A stretch of DNA of 64,000 nucleotides, taken from assembly GCA_903772945.1 (NCBI GenBank), contig CAICTM010000315.1, positions 1-64,000 on the forward strand, read 5' to 3'. Positions 20,570 through 31,971 of this stretch are shown piece after piece. The position numbers and the translations under genes were made by a program. The notes under the pieces are model-generated. The model did no database searches. It worked only from the letters and a program-made list of their open reading frames with translations, and was not told where the DNA came from. Numbering within the stretch: the stretch's first letter is position 1; each line of letters starts with the position of its first letter. The stretch is from Seminavis robusta (taxonomy: Eukaryota; Bacillariophyta; Bacillariophyceae; Naviculales; Naviculaceae).

Positions 20570-21495
20570 CGTTGAGCAGTGAAGCAAAAGTCAACACTGA
20601 GACCTTGGAAACGCTCAGTAGCAGTTCACATGTTAGCAGTAACACGGGCACGCTCCTTCATCTTGGCAGCAATACAAGCTGGGCACTTATCAATCAAAGA
20701 AGACATTGGCTCCACAGAAATTGTCTCTTCCAGGCTCTTGACCAGCAGTGTGGAATAGTCTCCCTCGTAGATGTGATTCCAACTGGTCACAGAATATCTT
20801 GTCTCCGGGCTTCAGCTGTCCCTGTTTGAGGACCCTGGCCTTGTCAGGACGATCGGAGGTGATGGTGTTTCCATCTGGTCTTGTTTCCATCTGGTCTTTG
20901 GGTTTGCTTTCCAAATTGGCAAGCTGGGCACATAGGAATGCTGTACCCAAGTGTGCCAGGTGTTTTGTAGGGTCCCATCTTGGAAACTTCATCCCTGTAG
21001 TGCTGTTTAATCTTCTGGCCTATGCAAGCCTTGGTCATGTGGGAGTCGAATCGTACTTCGCAGCTAATGGACTCTTCTGTAGTGATCTTGATCTTCTGTT
21101 CTCTCAGTTCTGCAAAGAACTTGAGAATGTTGTCTTTTCGACACGATGGCTATGGCATTATCAACATACAAACAAATCAAGATCATATTTTCACCAGATC
21201 CTCTGGAAAACAAGCAGGGATCAGCCTTACTATACTCAAAGTTTAGCTTGTTCACAAGAATGCCCTTCCAGAACTTGAAGAACTGCATACTTGTCTGGGC
21301 CAAACCATAACTGGACTTGACCAGGAACATGCAGTCGTTCCCATCTATCTCCATTCCTCGAGGGACCATGATCCAAATGAGGGCTGTCTTGGCATCAAGT
21401 GTGAAACAGCATTGTTCGTTGGATGATTGAACGCTGGACCATTCGAATGATTGAATCATTCGATTCGATTGAATCAATCGATTCATCCGATTCAA
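20570..21495 (-). mobile_element. Ty1/Copia-type LTR retrotransposon fossil, rearranged fragments
   Basis: Minus-strand frames contain pieces of a Copia polyprotein. A reverse transcriptase piece (about 21495-21064) has text such as CMFLVKSSYGLAQT and LICLYVDN. An integrase-side piece (about 21038-20570) has PMCPACQFGKQTQRP and GDKIFCDQLES. The two parts are in the reverse of the usual order (integrase before reverse transcriptase), so at least one rearrangement happened. It is broken in several places, lacks gag, and no LTRs were recognised. It looks like an old relic lying just upstream of the ubiquilin gene. Confidence 0.75.
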
Positions 21496-21671
21496 CCAAT
21501 GCCAACTGGTCCCTTCTTTGACCGTGACTTAACTCTTCGGCAACGGCTTCGGTGCTCATCTTCGCGCTTCCAGCAGCAAAGCCGCAAATCCCATTTTGTT
21601 TTCTGGTGCACCCACAACAACAACATCGCACATAGCAAATAGCTGGAGTACCAAAGCAACAGACAACGACC

Positions 21672-23492
21672 ATGTCCGACGGATTCAATCTACTCATCCG
21701 ACTGAGCAATGGACAACGCTTGGAGGTGACGTTAGAAGGCGATGACAGCTCCGCCATTACCGTGTTGAAAGTGAAAGAATGCATTGCTAGCAAAGATTCG
21801 AGTGCTCCTGCCGAACGGCAACGATTGATCTTCAAGGGACGCATTTTGGAGAATGAGCGCACAATGTCGGACTATGCTATAGTGAAAGGTTCCACTCTGT
21901 TCATGGTCAAATCGGCAGCAGCGCCAGCTCCATCAACAGCCGCCTCAACGACGACAACCACCACACCGACCCCGTCCTCCACCAGTAACCCTAGTATGGG
22001 TTCTGCAGGGACTGCTCCTCGTCCACCCACCATGAACACCAACAGTCCCTTTGCAGCAGCAGCAATGTTTGGACAGCAACAACAACAACAACGACAGGGT
22101 GCCATGCCTGGCATGCCACCTGGCGGAATGCCGAATCCCGAACAGATGCAAGCCATGCTCAATTCGCCCCACATGCAGGGTCTGCTCGACAATCCGGAGA
22201 TGCTGGGTAGCATGCTAGAACAGTCCATGCAATCTCCTCAAATGCAGCAGTTGATGGAACGTAATCCAGAATTGCGCCAGCTCTACAGTGATCCCGCCAT
22301 GATCCAACAAGCCATTCAAATGATGCGCAATCCACAGCACATGCAACAAGTTATGAGACAACAAGATCTCGCCATGAGTCAGCTAGAAAATATGCCCGGT
22401 GGGTTTGCTGCTCTCTCCAATATGTATAGAAATGTCCAGGAACCCATGATGGAAGCACAACAGGCCAGCAGAAGTCCAAACACTTCCACCGCTGCCAACG
22501 GAAACTCCAGCGGAGCTGAGGGGGCCACGGGAGCTGCCATGCCCAATCCTTGGGGATCACCGGTTCCTGCCCCACGAAGTAGCACCACTAGCAGCAATAA
22601 TAATCCTGCTGCTGCCCCTCCCAATCCATTTGCTGCAATGCAGGGAATGCAGGGTGGTGCCCCCAATCCATTTGCTGCCATGGCGGCAATGCAGGGTGGT
22701 GCTCCAATGCAGGGTGCCCCCAATCCTTGGGCTGGAGCTGGAGCAGCAGGTAATGCTCCCAATCCATTTGCTGCCATGGCAGGCATGCAGGGTGGTGCGC
22801 CCAATCCATGGGCAGCCGGAGGCGCAGGTGGCGCTCCTCCCAATGTCGATCAAATGATGCAAGTCCTCGATAATCCCGTCATGTCGCAAATGATGACGGA
22901 TATGGTGCAAAATAATCCTGACATGATCCGCACCATGTTAGAAGCCCAAAACCCAATGCTGCGACAAATGTTCCAAGGCAACCCCGAAATGGCCAATAAT
23001 TTTGTGCAAAACATGTTCAATCCCCAAAACATGAGAAACATGATGGAAATGCAACGGGCCATGGGTGGAGGTGCTGGCGGAGCCGGTGCGGGTGGTGCGC
23101 CTCCCATGTTTGGAATGCCACCCATGTTCGGCATGCCTCCAGGAGGAGCCGCTGCGGGTGGAGATTTGGATTTTTCCACTCTGCTACAGCAATTTCAACA
23201 GACGCGATTGAATGCTGGTGCTGGGGCGGCGGGTGCTGCCGCTCCGGCGCCACCTACGAATCCAGCCGATCGATACCGTACGCAGTTGCAGTCCTTGTAC
23301 GGGATGGGATTCGATGATGAACAAGCCAACCTGGCTGCCCTGCAAGCCAATCACGGAAATTTGAATCGAGCAGTGGATCAACTCCTGATGAGCCCACCAC
23401 CACCAGCGCCGGCGGCATCGGGTGACAACAATGCCGGAGATGCAGCACCATCAAGTGGCGGTGATTCCACGGCAGAAGGAAAGAGTGATTAA
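21672..23492 (+). CDS. Ubiquilin / Dsk2-type shuttle protein
   Basis: A 606-residue protein from a single open frame. Residues 1-80 form a ubiquitin-like domain (FNLLIRLSNGQRLEVTLEGD, then QRLIFKGRILENERTMSDY). Two STI1-type Met/Gln/Asn-rich regions follow (about 155-260 and 393-467: NPEMLGSMLEQSMQSPQMQQ; DNPVMSQMMTDMVQNNPDMI). The linker is a repeated NPFAAM-Q-GGAPNP array (about 318-385). A C-terminal UBA domain (about 533-575) has the typical LYGMGFDDEQANLAALQ. Ubiquilins bind ubiquitinated clients with the UBA and the proteasome with the UBL, and chaperone hydrophobic segments through STI1. Length and order match the family. The promoter side holds ATTCGATTCGATT repeats and the Copia relic. 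Confidence 0.95.
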   Translation: MSDGFNLLIRLSNGQRLEVTLEGDDSSAITVLKVKECIASKDSSAPAERQRLIFKGRILENERTMSDYAIVKGSTLFMVKSAAAPAPSTAASTTTTTTPTPSSTSNPSMGSAGTAPRPPTMNTNSPFAAAAMFGQQQQQQRQGAMPGMPPGGMPNPEQMQAMLNSPHMQGLLDNPEMLGSMLEQSMQSPQMQQLMERNPELRQLYSDPAMIQQAIQMMRNPQHMQQVMRQQDLAMSQLENMPGGFAALSNMYRNVQEPMMEAQQASRSPNTSTAANGNSSGAEGATGAAMPNPWGSPVPAPRSSTTSSNNNPAAAPPNPFAAMQGMQGGAPNPFAAMAAMQGGAPMQGAPNPWAGAGAAGNAPNPFAAMAGMQGGAPNPWAAGGAGGAPPNVDQMMQVLDNPVMSQMMTDMVQNNPDMIRTMLEAQNPMLRQMFQGNPEMANNFVQNMFNPQNMRNMMEMQRAMGGGAGGAGAGGAPPMFGMPPMFGMPPGGAAAGGDLDFSTLLQQFQQTRLNAGAGAAGAAAPAPPTNPADRYRTQLQSLYGMGFDDEQANLAALQANHGNLNRAVDQLLMSPPPPAPAASGDNNAGDAAPSSGGDSTAEGKSD

Positions 23493-23814
23493 GAGAAATT
23501 GCACATTATTGAGTTTACAACAATGGGAGGAGACCTAGAAGATTAAATCATCACAACAAGGCCAATAGCACTAACTAAGCAACAAACGCAACAAATACGG
23601 TAATGGAGGCGAAATCGAGTAAGCAACAAACAACAACGATTTCTTTCAGGATTCACAGCCAATCGTCGTCCTCGTGACGATCCAAGTTTTACTTGTCTAC
23701 GAATTGCACCATCCAGGCCGTAGTTTCTACATAAATAACTCGACACACTTATAATAATCAGAGAAACAAAACAAAAACAGGGCACTACCGTAGAAGAGCT
23801 GTTATAAGTCATTA

Positions 23815-26800
23815 CTATTTCTTTCGGCGCTTGAACTTGCTCTTGGACTTGAACGAATTGACAGACTTTTTCTTCCCCTTCTTTCTTTTGTTGTCGGGAT
23901 CGAAGTTGTCGTCACGGAACTTGTAGCTGAAGTGTGGAAAGGAAAGGAATCAAAGTAGTGTCAGACAAGAAACAGAACAAAAACGATGCGAGTTGCGGGG
24001 CCAAAGACCAGAACTCACCTGCTCTTGATAACCTTTGCCGCCTCTTCAGATTTGGAAGACTTCTTTGCGTGAACCACTTTCTCCTCTTCAAACAGACTGC
24101 TATCCCCTGCAGAATCTCCTGCTTTTCGTTTCTTCTTCTTCCTACCTTCTTCAGTTCGCACTTTGCCGCTAAGGCTGTTTGCAGCCATCTCTCTGTCACG
24201 CTTCTGTTCCTTCCTCTTGGCAGCCTTCGCAGCACTCTTCATGATTTGCTCCGGCTCTGGACGGGGCGTATTCTCCTCCTCCTCCTCGTCATGCTCGGCT
24301 AATGCCTCGCGCGCCTCACGAGCTCGACGCTTCTTTCTCGTCATGCGATGGATTCCCGTACCAGCCTTTTCCCGAATCATGGCTTGCCGCTCTGCAAGTG
24401 CCTCTTTCGTCATTTTCTTCTGTTTATTGGAGGCAAACCACTCTCTTTGGGGTCGGGACATGATTTCGCTGGAATGCTCAATGAGATTTTGGGCCTTTGT
24501 GGCCTCCATATCGGCAAGGCGATCCAATCTGGCCACTGCTTCCGCCTGCTGGACTTCTTTTACATGAGGTTCCAAAGACTGGATCTTTTGGACAAAGTGG
24601 GCTACAACTGCAGCTGGAATGGACCTGGAGCGAATTGTTCCTGACTTGAAACGGCGTCCTTTCTCCGCCCGTTGCTTCTTCTTTTCTGCGGCGTCTTTAA
24701 TCACGGCCTTCATCAGGTGCCTCCTCCCTTCTCCAATCAATGTACACGAGCGACCACCCCGGCCGGCACGGGCAGTTCGTCCAATACGATGGATATAGTT
24801 TGCGGTGTTTGATGGCATTTCAAAATTGACCACGGTCTCAACGTTCGGAATATCAATACCTCTGCCCGCCAAGTCCGTGGCCAACAAGATATTCACTTCT
24901 CCGTTTCGAAAGCTCTCCAGTGCCGTGAGACGCTGTGCTTGGGTAAGATTTCCATGCAGTTCGGCACACTTAATCCCACACAGACCGCAGAGAATCATGA
25001 TTCGATGAGCCGTTGCTTTCGTATCGAAGAAGACGATTGTTTGGCTAATAAAACTTCGTGTCAGTAACGCCAGGAGGATGGCCTCTCGATTGATTCCTTC
25101 GTTTCCGGATCGGATTCTGACAAACTCTTGCTCTAGATGCGGGGCAACTTCAATGTCATTGCTACCGGCCGATGGACCTGACCCGGTGTTGTTGTTGGCA
25201 TTCTTGTCACTCACACGAATCCTCACTGGTCGCTTCAGGCTGAGTTTGATGAGGTCGTCTACCTTCGTGTTCATGGTGGCAGAGAAGAGCAAAGTTTGTC
25301 GTTGCACGGGGCATTCCTTCACAATTTCCATCACTTCATCTTGGAATCCCATATCGAGGAGCCTATCTGCTTCGTCCAGTACAAGAAACTCCAAGTCTGA
25401 TTTGACGTGGATGTCAGTGAGTGCACGGATATGAATGATTCAAAGACCACTTCACATGACCGAATAGTCTTACCAGAGAGGGTGACTCCTGCTGAATTTG
25501 TCACATGGTCCAGAAGCCGACCTGGAGGGAAAGGCAAGAACTTTTGTCAATGGAAACAATACACGGGCCGGACAACACTCATATACGCAGGATACGCACC
25601 TGGAGTTGCCACAATGATATCAGGCCGAGTACGAAGCTCTGCTGCTTGGGAGGGTAGATTCTTGCTACCACCAACAATCAAGGCTACTCTGATACTTGTG
25701 AATTGAGCTAGGGAGGATATCATTCCAAGACATTGAGCCGCCAGTTCGCGTGTTGGAGTCAGGATGAGTGCGCGTGAAGCACCTGACGTTCTGTGAAGGA
25801 GGCGTTCCAAGATGGGCAAACTGAATGCTGTGGACGGGCCAAGACAATGAAAACAAAGGTAAGACAAAGTTCCAAGCATTTGCAGAATCTCTTATCGAGT
25901 GTCTTATTAGCACTTTCTTACCCGCAGTCTTTCCAGAGCCCGTCACAGCCGAGGCACAAATGTCTCTCCCAGACAAGGCGGCAGGGATGCAGGCAGCCTG
26001 GATAGGAGTGGGCTTGACAAACCCCATGGCGGCAACGCCACGAAGAAGGGGACGAGACAGCGTCAATTGGACGAACAACTCAACGGCTTCTCCTGGCCCG
26101 TTCAGTGTGGATTGCGAGTCAAAGAACTTTTCCGCCTTTTTTGCCTCCTCGACGTCTTCTTCATCCGAAGAAAGATCTTTGTCGTCTTCATCGTCATCAT
26201 CTGGCTCATCATCATCATCATCATCATCATCATTGCCCGCCCTTGATGTTAGAACATCCTTTTCCATTTTGTGAGCTTTATCGTCTTCTTCTTCTTCATC
26301 CTCACTTTCGCTAGAATCATCATCATTGATGCTATTGCTGCCTCCAGTGCTGGATTCAGAGTTGTTGTCGTCGTCGTCGTCATCACCATTGCTCCCTTTG
26401 CTATCCTCTCCACTTTCGTCGTCTCCATCTTCCTTATCGGCTTCCTTTTCCAAGTCGGCATTGGTATTCTTTTCTTCTTTGAGCACCTTCCGTTTGGCAG
26501 CAATGATCGAAGCAATATCCATTCGAGGTGGAGCGGCCGATTGGCTCTGATTCTTCGTAATGGAATTCAAGGCAGTCTGAAAGGACCATCCTGGAGTTCC
26601 TGGAGAAATAGATAGCGTCACAGCATCTCCATCTTCACCCTTTGAAATGAAAATAGAAAAAGAGAAAGAAATCTCATTGTGTGAGACAAAGAGCTCCAAA
26701 GAGAAAAAGTACTGTACGTGGAATGGAATCCAGACTGATGGGTGGTGGACGTACCAAGATTCCCCCAAACTCAAAAGAAGGATCCATGTCATCACCAGCC

Positions 26801-26892
26801 TCATTTTCTTCATCATTACTGCTTCCTTCTGCGTTGACATCCTCATCGGAATCAATCGAGGGTAAAAGATCCGCCATGGTCAGCTCTCTCAT
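23815..26892 (-). CDS. DRS1: DEAD-box RNA helicase of the DRS1/DDX27 family (ribosome biogenesis), six exons
   Basis: Exons on the minus strand: 26892-26755, 26639-25922, 25827-25600, 25521-25474, 25396-24019 and 23926-23815. All introns are GT-AG (77-115 bases) and the phases close to give 873 residues. Helicase motifs are complete: Q motif (GFVKPTPIQ), I (AVTGSGKT, about 277-284), Ia (PTREL, 310-314), Ib (ATPGR, spliced), II (DEAD, 385-388), III (SAT, 416-418), V ([10 protein letters not shown], 550-559) and VI ([11 protein letters not shown], 580-590). The N-terminal 230 residues are an acidic Asp/Glu/Ser tract. The C-terminus is Lys/Arg-rich and ends in [12 protein letters not shown], a nucleolar-type tail seen in Drs1 proteins. 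Drs1/DDX27 acts in 60S ribosomal subunit maturation in the nucleolus. Motif V-VI wording and the tail favour this family over other DEAD-box groups. Confidence 0.92.
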
Positions 26893-28307
26893 GTTCTGTC
26901 AATAATTGAGTTTGTCTTCTCGAAACTCACACCGAGAAAATCGGTGGCCTGAATTAATCACGAATAGTTTAGTCATGAGTAGCGAAATGGTTTGGTCTGT
27001 CTGTTGCCCGAGCCTAGTACGGTGGCGTTGGTCCGGGTTCTCAGAAGGGAGGGGGGGAGTCCTGATGGCACTGTCCTATTGCCTCAAAGGAAAGCCGACA
27101 ACTTGAATCAATCAAAAGCAATACATGCCTAGCTAGATAGTAGAGCCAAAGCTAAATTTTCAATCTACTGCCTCGCCTTTCTTTCTTTGCTGCTTTGAAG
27201 AAGAGATACACAAGATCTTGGCAATTGCGCCTCTTGCTTGATTCGGACAAGCAAATGCGCATTTGCTCTGATCACTTCGCCTATGCATGCAGCCATGTAT
27301 TGCCTCCACCGGTCAAGCTGGAGTGCCAAGAGAGATAACGATGGTTTCCTTAGCAAAGGAACCTACTATGCTTTCAATGGCCCACTGGCAGTCTCCTATG
27401 GCAGCTGGCAGTGCACTACTAGTATGTGTTAGCGGATGCGTGCTGCTTCTAGCTGATCGCTCTCGAGGGCTCTTAATTAATGCGCTGGATCAAGTCATTG
27501 CCAACTATCCGGATAGATGCAAGTGCGTTGCTCAGATCCGTCTGCGTCTGCTGGCTGCTGGCTGGAGGATGTTCAAGGCACCGGCTTCTTTGGGGAGGAG
27601 CCAGCAAACATTCCAGATTGATCCCAGACTACTATTCGTAATCCGCATGCAGCGCAAAAAGCCGAACCAATCGCCGCCGACCAGAGCAGCATCTTACTCT
27701 ACTAGCTAGCTAGCTAGTGGCTGGCACCGCGCTTCTCAAAGATATCAAGCGGTGTCTCGTCGTCACTGACCAAACACATCGACGCTGAACCAGTGGTTGG
27801 TTTCGCTCCATGGAGGCCTGCCTCCAGCCTCCAGCTACTAGTACCGGTACGGTAGCGTCGCGTTTTGTTGTGAGATGCTGTTGCTGTGACCTTGGAGGGA
27901 AGTGGATCTTTATCAAACGTCATATCTCTGACCATCCAATAATTCATAGTCATTCTTTCAATTTAGAGATCACTGGACATGATTGTGTTTCCGAGTTTAC
28001 TGTTAAATCCACAGAGTAGTGATGGTGCTTTCTGCGTTCCAAGTGTGACGTTCGAGCACAAGTTTGACCGGAAGGTTCACCAAGAAAGACCCAACGAAGT
28101 TACAACAACGAAAGCTCGATGAAATGCATCCTGGTTGGCAGTTGGCAGGCCACCATTCATCGACCGAGGAAGCCGCTGGGCTGGCAAGTGTTCACAGCAT
28201 TCAGGCTCGAAAGAACCTCTCCTGCACACAAAACGGCGACCGCGTAGAGAAATTCCATCCAGCCACATATCACTTCCTTCGTTCTATTTGATCATTCTCT
28301 GGCCTTC
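26893..28307. other. Intergenic, no gene seen
   Basis: Short open frames only, including a 140-codon plus-strand frame at 27287-27709 with no recognisable feature. CTAGCTAGCTAG run at 27706-27718. It separates two genes whose 5' ends face each other (helicase and 28308 protein). Confidence 0.5.
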
Positions 28308-28817
28308 ATGTCACCTACCACCATGACAGATTCCAGCTCTGAGAGCTGCACTACGAATGACGTGCTGTTTCAAATCACTGGCATTGACCGACTCCGTCTC
28401 GTGGAATGCAAGGGAGATTATTCGGATGACGACAGCTGTGAAGGAAGCTACGCCAACGACTCTGCCCTCATCACCAAGAGGCGACAATCCAGCCTATTGC
28501 GACGGGGATCAACGGCAACCACATCACGACGAGGAAGTCAATCCGAACGGCCATCGTTCACCGCAAACATGTTGGATGACTTGCAATCGGAGCTGAGTTC
28601 GGACGACAGCGATGAGTATGAGCTGAGCTATCAGTTCAATGACAGCGACTGTGATCTTGGCACGAGCAACAGCAAGATTCTGGGTGCCTCACAGCGCCGT
28701 CTTAGCAAGGGACTCGCCGGTGGTGACAACAACAAGACCAACATGCTGCCGGCTAAACGCTCGTCTGAAAAGCCCATCTCAGCTGCTCGCAACAATAACA
28801 AAGCTGTGGCCGCCTAA
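28308..28817 (+). CDS. Small acidic Ser-rich protein with FQITG motif, 169 aa
   Basis: A 169-residue frame (MSPTTMTDSSSESC...). Residues 21-27 read FQITGID, followed by an acidic Ser-rich stretch with CEGSYANDS and then basic Ser motifs (KRRQSSLLRRGS, SRRGSQ). A second acidic block, LQSELSSDDSDEYELSYQF, follows. The same order (FQITG-hydrophobic-D, acidic Ser stretch, E-x-SYAxDS) recurs in the protein at 41760-42557, so both are probably members of one lineage-specific family. RRxS sites suggest phosphorylation by basophilic kinases, which is inference. No enzyme domain, signal peptide or membrane segment. Function unknown. Confidence 0.65.
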   Translation: MSPTTMTDSSSESCTTNDVLFQITGIDRLRLVECKGDYSDDDSCEGSYANDSALITKRRQSSLLRRGSTATTSRRGSQSERPSFTANMLDDLQSELSSDDSDEYELSYQFNDSDCDLGTSNSKILGASQRRLSKGLAGGDNNKTNMLPAKRSSEKPISAARNNNKAVAA

Positions 28818-29821
28818 GCACTAGATAGACAATGGGCATTCCTCTGAAGGGTTTGCTCCTTTTGTCGCTCCTGCGGCCTTGTTCCGCTGCAACACGAATA
28901 TCCTTCCTGGAAACAATTGTAGATACTTACTTTCATAAACTTCATAGATTCATAGATTCATAGATTGTCCCATTTGGCTTGACTTGGTGGTCACGTAAAG
29001 GGTTCTCGTCCTGGGCACCACAGCATTCGCTGGCTAGTCCCATTGTGCCATTGTATGGTCAGGTTTGTGGAATTGAGACGGAAACTCTTTGAGTTGTAAC
29101 GTAACTTGTTGTGTGTATCATTGATGCAAGTGTCTCAATCTAGCACAGTAGAGCTGAAGGCAGAACGGGTCTCTCTTTGAAAGATAAACTCCACCTGCTA
29201 TGTGGACTCAGTTGCTCAGGCAATTTCTGCCTCACTCCTCTTTTGTTAGAAAAGCGTAGGTAGTGAGCGAACCTGCCGGTATCCTCTGATGTATAATCAC
29301 TACAAGTATAAAGATGCAAGCCTCTGGAAAGGTCGAGCACAAACTTGATAAGTGCTATGGTTTTCGGTCAACAGTCCAGGAGGAAGCAAGGGATTTGCGG
29401 AGCCCTTTCGCGACCGAAGGAAGAACAACATGGAGGAAGCACAATCACCTTACATACAGTGCGTGTTATCAAAGTACTCAAGGTGACAGCACTGAGTAGT
29501 TCCGAAGTTCTAAAAGACTACTCTACAAAGGAACTGACTAGCGGTGCTGTACAAGGTCCATAATAGCTCTAGGTGGTGGCAAGGCAATGATTCGGCATCC
29601 TATGTTACCTGGTACCCAACCCTGCCAAACCAGTGGCAGTCTTTCGGGTTGGTTTTCAAAGCTTAGCTGGCTTCATTCCACGTCGTTGGTGTGTTGGTGT
29701 TGCCGAAAAAATCCATCCTGATAATCCAGGGTGAGGGAACACAAAACACAAGAACACATGCAGCAGGAGAGTGCTTCCCAAGTTGAAAGGAATACTACAG
29801 ATATTGTTATAGAGAACAGCC
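28818..29821. other. Intergenic, no gene seen
   Basis: About 1 kb with no supported feature apart from a small ATTCATAG triplication (about 28945-28967). Likely holds the promoter of the acyltransferase-like gene. Confidence 0.5.
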
Positions 29822-31411
29822 ATGGCACTCACCTTATTGGTAGCTGGAGCCTATGCAGGTTACATAGCCAAGCAGCAAGCCGAAATGGCAAAGTACGACG
29901 AGTCTATCCAGGTGGAAGGAAAGACCAAGGTCAGCTTGCTTCGTGGTGAAAAAGCACAAATTCTAGAAATCCCCTTGACATGCATCAATTGGTTTGAGGG
30001 CGACTACCGACAGGTCGTCCCTCATCTTCGAAAGCGAGTCGATGAAATCCTTCAAAAGAATCCATTTCTGGCCGGATGGCTACTATTGGATAAGGATGAC
30101 AGCTTTGCGCTCTCGTTGCTTTACGACGCAACCGGTCAAGATCTCAACAACAAGGACAAAATATTCCAGGTCTATGACAATAATCATCCGCAACCTGATG
30201 GTGACGATGCTGAGGAAACGAAAGACGATCAGCAGAAGGTTTCCTTGACTCCCAATACATCTTACGCCGAGTGTACGAAACAACTGCGTCAAGCGGGTGC
30301 CATGCTGCCATTGCAACATGAGCTCATTGGCAAGAATTCCCCCATATTTCGAGTGTCCATCATTCCTGATGCTGAGGAACCCACAGCTCGTTTCGCGTTG
30401 GTTGTTTCCAAGACTCATGCTCTGGGTGACAGTCATACTTTTTATAAACTCATTGGCATGCTCGACATTGAAAAAGGCTTTGCCCAACAGCTTATGGTCG
30501 AACGAGAGCAATCCATCCATCAAATGGCACGTGATAAAATGGGAGACGACGCCTTGAACTACCTCTCCACAGCCTTCAAAAAGCCACCCGTTGATTTGAC
30601 GGAAACAAGAAATGAGCCTACCGTCATGAAAGTCTTTCATGTCAAGGAATCGTGGTTCCCACACAAACACAAGGGGGCACGACGTGCCAGCATGTTTGCC
30701 GAAGTCGCTCAAGATTACACCCAGCGCAACTCTACCATATCCGAAAATTCCATTATGGCTTCGTGGTTCTTTCGATTGACGCAGGCGGACATTGCCTTTA
30801 TGGGATTGTCGTTAAGAGACCGTCTCGACGGTTGTCTGGTGGGTGACTTTCATGCTGGCAACTATGTCGCAGGAATTCCCTATACTCCAGCCGACTACGC
30901 AACGCCCGAGTTGGTGGAACAATCAGTGGCGCGGCTGAAACGATGTGGGGATGATGAACCCCTTCCTCCCTTTCGGTGGAACAACAGTGCTTCCATTGCG
31001 CTCAACTGGGCTCATCGATTTCAAAACAAGCTTCAACTGCTGCCTAGTGGCGAGGGAGATTGCAATCACATTAGTCATCTGATCCTGTTTGATGCGGAAA
31101 TCATTCAAAATGTACCAGGACGATTGAGTCTGTGCTACATGTTTACATCGGTTCCATCGGAAGCAAAAGTGGGAAGCTCAGAGGGTGGAATTGAGGTTGT
31201 CCTCCCAGGAAACGATGCCTTGTCCATGGCCGACCTTGCGGCCCAACTTGCTGCCGAACTGGAAGATGGCGACGGCGATGAAGATGCGCAGGATGAAGCT
31301 GTCAAGAAGCACTTGCATGGAAAGCGTGCGGGTCTCTTGGTAGTCTGCCGACAATCTGTTTGGGACGAGATTGAAAAGTCGGGCATTGTAGACGAGATGA
31401 TTGTGGAATAG
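29822..31411 (+). CDS. HXXXD-motif acyltransferase-like protein, 529 aa
   Basis: A single frame from CCATGG at 29822. Residues 199-203 read HALGD in the context SKTHALGDSHTFYKLIG, the HXXXD active-site signature of the CoA-dependent (chloramphenicol acetyltransferase-like) acyltransferase/condensation superfamily, where the His is the general base. A later GDFHAGNYVAG (about 341-351) may stand where BAHD enzymes have DFGWG. The first 15 residues are hydrophobic (ALTLLVAGAYAGYIA) and could be a signal anchor. The C-terminus has an acidic insertion (GDGDEDAQDEA). The substrate is unknown; overall length (about 500) and the single HXXXD fit a stand-alone acyltransferase. It lies tail-to-tail with the SET gene. 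Confidence 0.65.
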   Translation: MALTLLVAGAYAGYIAKQQAEMAKYDESIQVEGKTKVSLLRGEKAQILEIPLTCINWFEGDYRQVVPHLRKRVDEILQKNPFLAGWLLLDKDDSFALSLLYDATGQDLNNKDKIFQVYDNNHPQPDGDDAEETKDDQQKVSLTPNTSYAECTKQLRQAGAMLPLQHELIGKNSPIFRVSIIPDAEEPTARFALVVSKTHALGDSHTFYKLIGMLDIEKGFAQQLMVEREQSIHQMARDKMGDDALNYLSTAFKKPPVDLTETRNEPTVMKVFHVKESWFPHKHKGARRASMFAEVAQDYTQRNSTISENSIMASWFFRLTQADIAFMGLSLRDRLDGCLVGDFHAGNYVAGIPYTPADYATPELVEQSVARLKRCGDDEPLPPFRWNNSASIALNWAHRFQNKLQLLPSGEGDCNHISHLILFDAEIIQNVPGRLSLCYMFTSVPSEAKVGSSEGGIEVVLPGNDALSMADLAAQLAAELEDGDGDEDAQDEAVKKHLHGKRAGLLVVCRQSVWDEIEKSGIVDEMIVE

Positions 31412-31971
31412 CTAGCTAGTAGCCATGGCACTGCTTTCTCAACGAGGTTGTCCCTGGTGGAAACTTGACTTCTGCTCCACAGGATATGGTTGGAGTTGAA
31501 GGCTCACAAGAACCTGATTAAGGGATGAAAGAAATTACTTGTGCCCGCTCTTGAAGCTCCCACTCTAGCTAGCTGCTGGATACCGTAGCTGGCTAGCCAT
31601 CGTAGAATTCCAGGATGTGCAGATAGACAGAGAGTCAACCCATCTGTTAGAGGCATCTCGATACCAGTACTTTTATTTACAACATAGGGTTTTATCCTGT
31701 GACAATTAATGTTACCAATAGCAAACACTTCCTATCCATTGGAGCCTCTGGGACAATACCGGTAGCCACGATCCTACACAATGGACGGAGAGAGTCACCC
31801 ACCAAGTTCTTCACGGTGCGCTTTCTCATTCTACCCAGAGCCAAAGAGAAATCTCGGCAACAGTGACGAGCAGTTGTTTCAAAATAAATGACTATTACAG
31901 AAAACCTTGGCGCACCAGCCAGATAACATGTATGTGAAAGAACAAAATGCGCCAAGTCAACCCACCATATC
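31412..31971. other. Intergenic between convergent genes, no gene seen
   Basis: Shared 3' region of two convergent genes. CTAGCTAG runs at 31411-31420 and 31567-31574. No coding region supported. Confidence 0.5.

Noticed and set aside
21872-23253. Several minus-strand frames up to 154 codons, Gly/Pro/Ala-rich
   Set aside because: Antisense shadows of the ubiquilin NPFAAM/GGAP repeats.
27287-27709. 140-codon plus-strand frame
   Set aside because: No domain, no homologous feature, composition like intergenic DNA.
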